DNA of 64,000 nucleotides, from positions 62,001 through 126,000 of the forward strand of contig NZ_PZJX01000050.1 in assembly GCF_003034915.1 (NCBI RefSeq), given 5' to 3'. Position numbers and translations under genes: made by a program. Positions 60,183 through 64,000 of the stretch are shown piece by piece (positions within the stretch are counted from its first letter, which is position 1; each line of letters begins with the position of its first letter). Origin of the DNA: Mesorhizobium helmanticense (lineage in GTDB: Bacteria > Pseudomonadota > Alphaproteobacteria > Rhizobiales > Rhizobiaceae). The notes below the pieces were generated by a model that saw nothing but the letters and a program-made list of their open reading frames with translations, made no database searches and was not told where the DNA came from.

Positions 60183-60884
60183 TCAGCGCACCATGATGAT
60201 GGGAGGTCGCCGGACCTCCCAGCCCTCTCGTTCCAGTTCGGGCACGTTGCGCTGCTGCGAGGGGTAACCGAGGCAGAAGTAGCCGATCAGTGTCCATTGC
60301 GGCGGCGTGTCGAGGATCGTCGCCATCTCGACCGGATCGAGGATTGAGACCCAGCCCATGCCTAGGCCCTCGGCGCGCGCCGCCAGCCACAGTGTGTGGA
60401 CCGCCATCACCGCCGAGTACTCGATGGTGGCGGGCATTGTCATGCGGCCGAGCCCGTGCCCTTGCCCGGTTGCGTGATCGGCAAAAACCGCGAACTGACA
60501 AGGCGCCTCATTCAGGCCGGCGAGCTTCAGGCCCGCATAGAGCGTGGCGCGTTCGCCGCAGAACGATGCCAAGGCCTGCGCATTGCAGCGTTCAAAGCAG
60601 GCTTTGACGGCCTCACGGCGCTCCGGGCTCTCGACCACGACAAAGCGCCAAGGCTGGCTCAGCCCAACGGAGGGCGCAAGGCTGGCGAGGCCGAGCAGCC
60701 GCCCCAGCGCGCCTTCCGGAAGCGGCGTCGGTTCAAACCGTCTGACATCCCGGCGCCACAGGAAGAGATCGACCAGCGCGGCGCGAAAATCGTCGGGGAA
60801 TTGCGGACCTGGCGTCAATGCGTCGCTGCCTTTGTAGGGGAGTAGGGGAGTAGGGCAGTAGGGAAAAGTCACTACGGCGCGCAT
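60183..60884 (-). CDS. bluB: 5,6-dimethylbenzimidazole synthase
   Basis: BluB breaks down FMN to make the lower ligand of vitamin B12. The 233-residue nitroreductase-fold protein shows FLWRRDVRRF, the LAPSVGLSQPWRFVVV core and WLAARAEGLGMGWVSI, all typical. The ATG at 60884 is preceded by AAGG, but a TTG at 60818 with AAAGG upstream would give 211 residues and skip an N-terminal part (about residues 8-18) encoded by four tandem octamers. It follows the GST gene by 18 bases. No cobalamin riboswitch is visible. Confidence 0.88.
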   Translation of the reverse strand: MRAVVTFPYCPTPLLPYKGSDALTPGPQFPDDFRAALVDLFLWRRDVRRFEPTPLPEGALGRLLGLASLAPSVGLSQPWRFVVVESPERREAVKACFERCNAQALASFCGERATLYAGLKLAGLNEAPCQFAVFADHATGQGHGLGRMTMPATIEYSAVMAVHTLWLAARAEGLGMGWVSILDPVEMATILDTPPQWTLIGYFCLGYPSQQRNVPELEREGWEVRRPPIIMVR

Positions 60885-60902
60885 ACCTACTGCCTTACTG
60901 CC
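60833..60902. repeat. Tandem and inverted octamer repeats around the bluB start
   Basis: Four tandem copies of an (A/T)GTAGGGN octamer occupy 60833-60864, inside the first codons of bluB, and two inverted copies (CTACTGCC, TTACTGCC) lie at 60887-60902 between the start codon and the GST stop. The two sets can pair as a hairpin across the start codon. Eight bases is not a multiple of three, so a change in copy number would shift the frame. Confidence 0.65.
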
Positions 60903-61598
60903 CTATGCTGCGGCTGCCGCCACCTTGCGGCCGAGGCCATCATGCAGGTCGAGGCAGCGCTCGAACCACTGCGCCACGAGGTCGCTGTCGTCGAGCAGGC
61001 GGTAGGGTGTAGCGATACGCGCCCATTGCAGTGCGCCGAAGACGATATAGTCGGCAAACAGCGGCGACTGGCCGCCGATGAATGGCTGGTAGGCGAGCAT
61101 CGAGCGCAGTGGCTCCAGCGCGGCACGGAAGGCGGCCAGCCCGGCGTCGCGCGCCGCCATGACCTCTTCCAGCCTCTTGCCGAAACGCTGCTCGCGATTC
61201 GTTCGGAAATAGGCGGCGTTCGCCTCATCCTGCATGGCGTGCAGGTCCATGATCGCCGCTGACGTGACATAGGGATGGATGGTCAGTTGCGACCAGCGTT
61301 CGATGAAGCGCGCCATCGCCTTGCCGCCCTCGCCGGCAAACAATGTCGGTCGCTCGGGATAGGTTTCGTCGAGATAGAGCGCGATGGCGAAGGAATCGGC
61401 GACGACACGATCGCCGTCACGGATCACCGGAACGGTCTTCGAGACGCCGCCTTCGACGGCGGGCACTTCGAGAAAGCGCGTCGGCACGCTTGATATGTCG
61501 AGTCCCTTGTGGGCAAGCGCCATCGCTGCTTTCCAGCAATGCGGGCTGAACGGACGCGCGGCATCGCGTCCGACGAGGTCATAGAGCAGAATGGTCAT
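60903..61598 (-). CDS. Glutathione S-transferase family protein
   Basis: A 231-residue GST-fold protein. The N-domain opens with ILLYDLVGRDAARPFSPHCWKAAMAL, with the thiol-type position occupied by C22 in SPHCWK, suggesting a dehydroascorbate/omega or beta-type active site. The SKTVPVIRDGDRVVADS segment carries the cis-proline and glutathione-binding serine. It is followed closely by bluB on the same strand. The substrate is unknown. Confidence 0.87.
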   Translation of the reverse strand: MTILLYDLVGRDAARPFSPHCWKAAMALAHKGLDISSVPTRFLEVPAVEGGVSKTVPVIRDGDRVVADSFAIALYLDETYPERPTLFAGEGGKAMARFIERWSQLTIHPYVTSAAIMDLHAMQDEANAAYFRTNREQRFGKRLEEVMAARDAGLAAFRAALEPLRSMLAYQPFIGGQSPLFADYIVFGALQWARIATPYRLLDDSDLVAQWFERCLDLHDGLGRKVAAAAA

Positions 61599-61655
61599 TG
61601 GCGGCGGCGTCCTTGCGGTCTAGTTAGGCAGGCGAAACGAGATTTCGAGAGAAAG

Positions 61656-62168
61656 ATGAAGCAGCATTTCATGATGTTTGCGGCCTACAATCAATGGGCC
61701 AATGGCCGCATCTACGATGCCGCGGACGACCTGACCGATGAGGAGTTCAATCGTGATGTCGGCGCCTTCTTCGGGTCGATGATGCGAACCCTCAACCATC
61801 TGCTCATCGCCGATCGCATCTGGATGAAGCGCTTCACCGGCGAGGGCGACGCGCCGACCAGTCTCGACGCCGTCCTGCACCGGGCCTTGCCCGTGTTGCG
61901 CATGGCGCGCGAGGCCGAGGACAAGCGGATCATCGACTGGGTCGGGGCCTTGAGCGAGAAGGCGCTGACCGGCCGCTTCACCTACATGACCGTCTCCGAC
62001 ATGCGCACGGTTTCGCAGCGACTGGCGCCAGCGCTCGGTCATGTCTTCAACCACCAGACCCATCACCGCGGCCAGGCGCATGCGATCCTGACCATTCTCG
62101 GCCGCCCGAGCCTGGGATTGGACCTGACGTTGTTTCAGCGCAGCGAGGAGGGCAGGGCCTTCGCCTGA
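61656..62168 (+). CDS. DinB-family protein
   Basis: A 170-residue DinB/YfiT four-helix protein, a second family member in the window. The typical opening FAAYNQWANGRIYDAADDL and the metal histidines in LNHLLIADRIW (near 47) and HVFNHQTHHRGQAH (near 130) are all intact, a better match to the consensus than the protein at 43.1 kb. The ATG at 61656 starts at the domain; the frame is open upstream to 61509. It is divergent from the GST gene, with 57 bases between starts. Confidence 0.88.
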   Translation: MKQHFMMFAAYNQWANGRIYDAADDLTDEEFNRDVGAFFGSMMRTLNHLLIADRIWMKRFTGEGDAPTSLDAVLHRALPVLRMAREAEDKRIIDWVGALSEKALTGRFTYMTVSDMRTVSQRLAPALGHVFNHQTHHRGQAHAILTILGRPSLGLDLTLFQRSEEGRAFA

Positions 62169-62309
62169 TTTCTGGGCCGGAACGTAACGAGCGCCCCCAA
62201 GAGACGAATGATGGGGTGATTGGCGAGATTGCAAAACGCGCCAAAACATCATATTCAGCGCGCGGCCTTGAGGGTGGCCGCTCTGCAGCAACAGCGAAAG
62301 TTAGCACGC

Positions 62310-62480
62310 ATGACCAATGAACCCTTGCGCCTCGTGGCATTCCTTGCCGTGGTTCTGGCGCTTCTCAATTCTGGATACCACTTCCATCAGGGCGACGTCG
62401 TGGCGACCCTGTATTTCATGGTCGGCGCCATTCTCGTGACCGCGGTGACCCGGCTGAGCGTCAGCAGGCGCCTGATCTAG
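62310..62480 (+). CDS. Small hypothetical membrane protein
   Basis: A 56-residue protein with two predicted helices (LVAFLAVVLALLNSGYHF and ATLYFMVGAILVTAVT) and a basic end. The frame is open to 62220, but the ATG at 62310 gives the compact two-helix form; no strong ribosome site is visible. No family is recognised. The gene is supported mainly by its clear membrane pattern, so it remains tentative. Confidence 0.5.
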   Translation: MTNEPLRLVAFLAVVLALLNSGYHFHQGDVVATLYFMVGAILVTAVTRLSVSRRLI

Positions 62481-62580
62481 CGCCGGCATCAACCAGCGCC
62501 CAATGGGCGCGTCGTCCGCTGATCATGATCGAATTGAAGGCAAAGTCTTAGGACTTCGTTTGCGCTCCCGCTTCACAATA

Positions 62581-62682
62581 GAGAATGATCCCGAAAAGTT
62601 GCAGGCTTTTCGGACAAGAGCATGCGCAAGAAACAAAGACTTGGAGCAGGATGACCGACTCAGTTTTGCATTTCATCCTGCT
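62581..62682. repeat. Palindromic repeat family C, worn copy, plus a second inverted repeat
   Basis: The left part (62581-62624) repeats the GATCCCGAAAAGT..CTTTTCGG pattern of 39331-39380 with substitutions. Directly after it lies an independent inverted repeat, AGCAGGATGA (62645-62654) and TCATCCTGCT (62673-62682), with an 18-base loop. It lies just upstream of the GGDEF gene and may separate its transcription from the upstream gene. Confidence 0.7.
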
Positions 62683-62710
62683 CTGGGCTGGGTGAAGCCG
62701 GAGCGACGGC

Positions 62711-63499
62711 ATGCGGATCGATTTGTCTCCCACGAGCTGGGGCAGGGTGGTGGCGGTCACCGTTGCCGGCACGGCTGTCTGCATCGCGGCCGCCTTCTTC
62801 GTCGATTCCTTCAATTTCCCTTATCTGTCGCCCGACGCGCTGTGGCGCGCGCAATTGACCGACCTCTTGCTGCCGCTGGTGCTGGCCGGCTCGTTTTTCT
62901 TCTTCCTGATGTTCAAGATGCGCGAGCTGGCGATCGCTAAAAAGGAGCTGACCATCGTCGCGGCGACCGACAGCCTGACGGCGGTGTTCAATCGAGGCGC
63001 GTTTTCAATGCTGGTCGAAGCCTATCTCGAACAGGCCCGTTCCCATTCCGTCGTCGACGCCGGCGCCTTGCTGATCGTCGACGCCGACCATTTCAAGACC
63101 ATTAACGATCGCCTCGGCCACGACTGCGGCGATCAGGCGCTGAAGCTGATCGCCAGGACGATCCAGGGACAGCTTCGTGGCGCCGACATCGTCGGCCGCA
63201 TTGGCGGCGAGGAATTCGCGGTCTTCCTTCCCGGAGCCGACCCGTCGCAATCCCGGCTCGTCGCGGAGGGAATACGACGGCGAATCCGGGAAACTGAATT
63301 TTCCCCGGACGGGCAGCCTTGTCCGCTCTCGGTGAGCATCGGCGGCGTCGCCTTCAGCGGGCCGACCACTTATGCCGAAATGTTTTTGGTGGCGGACAGA
63401 CATCTCTACAAGGCCAAATCGAACGGCCGCGACCAGGTCAGCTTTGAAACGGCAGGGTCGAATGGTTTGCCTGGCGGCCAGATGATGACGGTTCATTGA
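62711..63499 (+). CDS. Membrane-anchored GGDEF diguanylate cyclase
   Basis: A 262-residue protein with two membrane helices (about 12-33 and 50-70), so it sits in the inner membrane with the catalytic domain in the cytoplasm. The active-site motif GGEEF is at 165-169 and an inhibitory RxxD site (R156-G-A-D159) lies five residues before it, so cyclic-di-GMP synthesis with product inhibition is expected. No sensor domain is present apart from the short helical part. GGAGCG lies seven bases before the ATG. Confidence 0.93.
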   Translation: MRIDLSPTSWGRVVAVTVAGTAVCIAAAFFVDSFNFPYLSPDALWRAQLTDLLLPLVLAGSFFFFLMFKMRELAIAKKELTIVAATDSLTAVFNRGAFSMLVEAYLEQARSHSVVDAGALLIVDADHFKTINDRLGHDCGDQALKLIARTIQGQLRGADIVGRIGGEEFAVFLPGADPSQSRLVAEGIRRRIRETEFSPDGQPCPLSVSIGGVAFSGPTTYAEMFLVADRHLYKAKSNGRDQVSFETAGSNGLPGGQMMTVH

Positions 63500-63613
63500 G
63501 ATATTTCTGGCGCGGATCGATCGCTGGAGCCATCGGCCGAGCCATTGCCGGCAAGGCGATGTGATCTTCCCGCTCCGAAACGCAGCCTCAACCTGAGACC
63601 TGGTTGCCTGATG

Positions 63614-63916
63614 TCAGGTGGCGTAGCCGCCAAAGCCGCGCGCGACCGGCTTGACCGAGACGGCGGGCTGGACGGGCGGCCACAGGATGCCGGCCGTCAC
63701 CGCAAAGGTGATCAGTGCATCGCGCGCCGCCTCAGCCGAGATTTCGCCGGCGCGTGCCGCTTCGCAGGCCTTCACCGCTGCGCCATAACTCAGCCGGCGC
63801 CGCGACGGCGGAAACTCGGTCAGGAACTCATGCATGTCGAACAGCGACGCGATCATGCGCTTGTGACCGGCGCCAACAGTGACGGCAACCGGGGTGAAGA
63901 ACATCCTGTCGTGCAT
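63614..63916 (-). CDS. DUF982 family protein
   Basis: A 100-residue protein of the DUF982 family, common and often multicopy in rhizobia. The RLSYGAAVKACEAARAGEISAEAARDALITFAVTAGIL stretch (about 41-79) is the family core; the N-terminal FFTPVAVTVG strand is usual. The function is unknown. It converges with the GGDEF gene over a 114-base gap with no clear terminator. Confidence 0.8.
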   Translation of the reverse strand: MHDRMFFTPVAVTVGAGHKRMIASLFDMHEFLTEFPPSRRRLSYGAAVKACEAARAGEISAEAARDALITFAVTAGILWPPVQPAVSVKPVARGFGGYAT

Positions 63917-64000
63917 ACGGGCCTCTCGATTTGGACGAAGATGACGGCGGGCGCCGCCAGCGACTTGGGGATCGGACGCCTTGAAACGCGGATGGTGGCG
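63917..64000. other. Upstream region of the DUF982 gene at the window edge
   Basis: The last 84 bases precede the DUF982 start on the minus strand. No gene, repeat or clear promoter is visible before the window ends. Confidence 0.4.

Noticed and set aside
60885..61000. Possible cobalamin riboswitch upstream of bluB
   Set aside because: The GST coding sequence begins 18 bases upstream of the bluB start and no B12-box-like sequence is visible.
1..64000. CRISPR arrays, toxin-antitoxin pairs, prophage or insertion-sequence genes
   Set aside because: No regularly spaced repeats, transposase, integrase or typical toxin-antitoxin motifs were seen; the repeats are short intergenic palindromes.

Overview
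The window looks like a stretch of core chromosome from an alphaproteobacterium of the Rhizobiales, most probably Mesorhizobium or a close relative. The basis is high GC content throughout, the gene orders rpsF-rpsR-rplI, fabD-fabG-acpP-fabF-mltG-yicC-gmk, lptF-lptG-lptD-surA-pdxA-rsmA and uvrC-pgsA-moaD-moaE, an RopB/Omp25-type porin-like protein, a DUF982 gene, and several families of short palindromic intergenic repeats of the rhizobial mosaic-element kind. The genus is inferred from overall character, not from a marker gene. No rRNA, tRNA, CRISPR array, prophage, plasmid function or intact insertion sequence was recognised.

Layout. 1-5.5 kb: the end of a LysR regulator, a DMT permease, a MerR regulator fused to a P-loop ATPase domain, a secreted S10 peptidase, an OsmC protein and a small hypothetical. 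5.7-13.3 kb: a secreted lectin-like protein, an SDR, purF, a DUF4826 gene, cvpA, radA and dnaB. 13.5-18.0 kb: an Rsm22-type protein coupled to ynfA, cfa, rplI, rpsR and rpsF. 18.3-20.2 kb: an LtaS-like membrane phosphoglycerol transferase. 20.5-27.0 kb: fatty acid synthesis, mltG, yicC and gmk. 27.2-35 kb: rsmA, pdxA, a SurA-like chaperone and the lptD/lptG/lptF outer-membrane operon. 35-46.9 kb: a mixed region with a flavin monooxygenase-like protein, pepA-holC, rlmJ, a TetR/EamA pair, a TetR/DinB pair, a histone-H1-like basic protein, a GST and a ROK regulator. 47.1-52.5 kb: a minus-strand operon of an FrcBCA-type sugar-class ABC importer followed by a cyclase-family hydrolase and an amidase. 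52.7-58.9 kb: an outer membrane protein, a FolM/PTR1-like reductase, uvrC, pgsA, moaD, moaE and a YbaY-META protein. 58.9-64 kb: a methyltransferase, ndk, bluB, a GST, a DinB protein, a GGDEF cyclase and DUF982.

How the genes work together. Most are housekeeping genes in tightly packed operons, several with one- to four-base stop/start overlaps (rsm22-ynfA, rpsF-rpsR, lptF-lptG-lptD, tetR-eamA, SDR-uvrC, ABC ATPase-cyclase). The envelope theme is strong: LPS export, a porin, lytic transglycosylase, cyclopropane fatty acid synthase, phospholipid synthesis and an LtaS-like enzyme.

The least ordinary items are the MerR-ATPase fusion with its own 19-bp-spacer promoter, the ABC/cyclase/amidase operon of unknown substrate, the seven-amino-acid H1-like protein beside a gene-poor lower-GC gap, the octamer repeats around the bluB start, and the hairpins at the starts of ynfA, omp and the ABC permease. 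I did not find a clearly new defence or mobile system.
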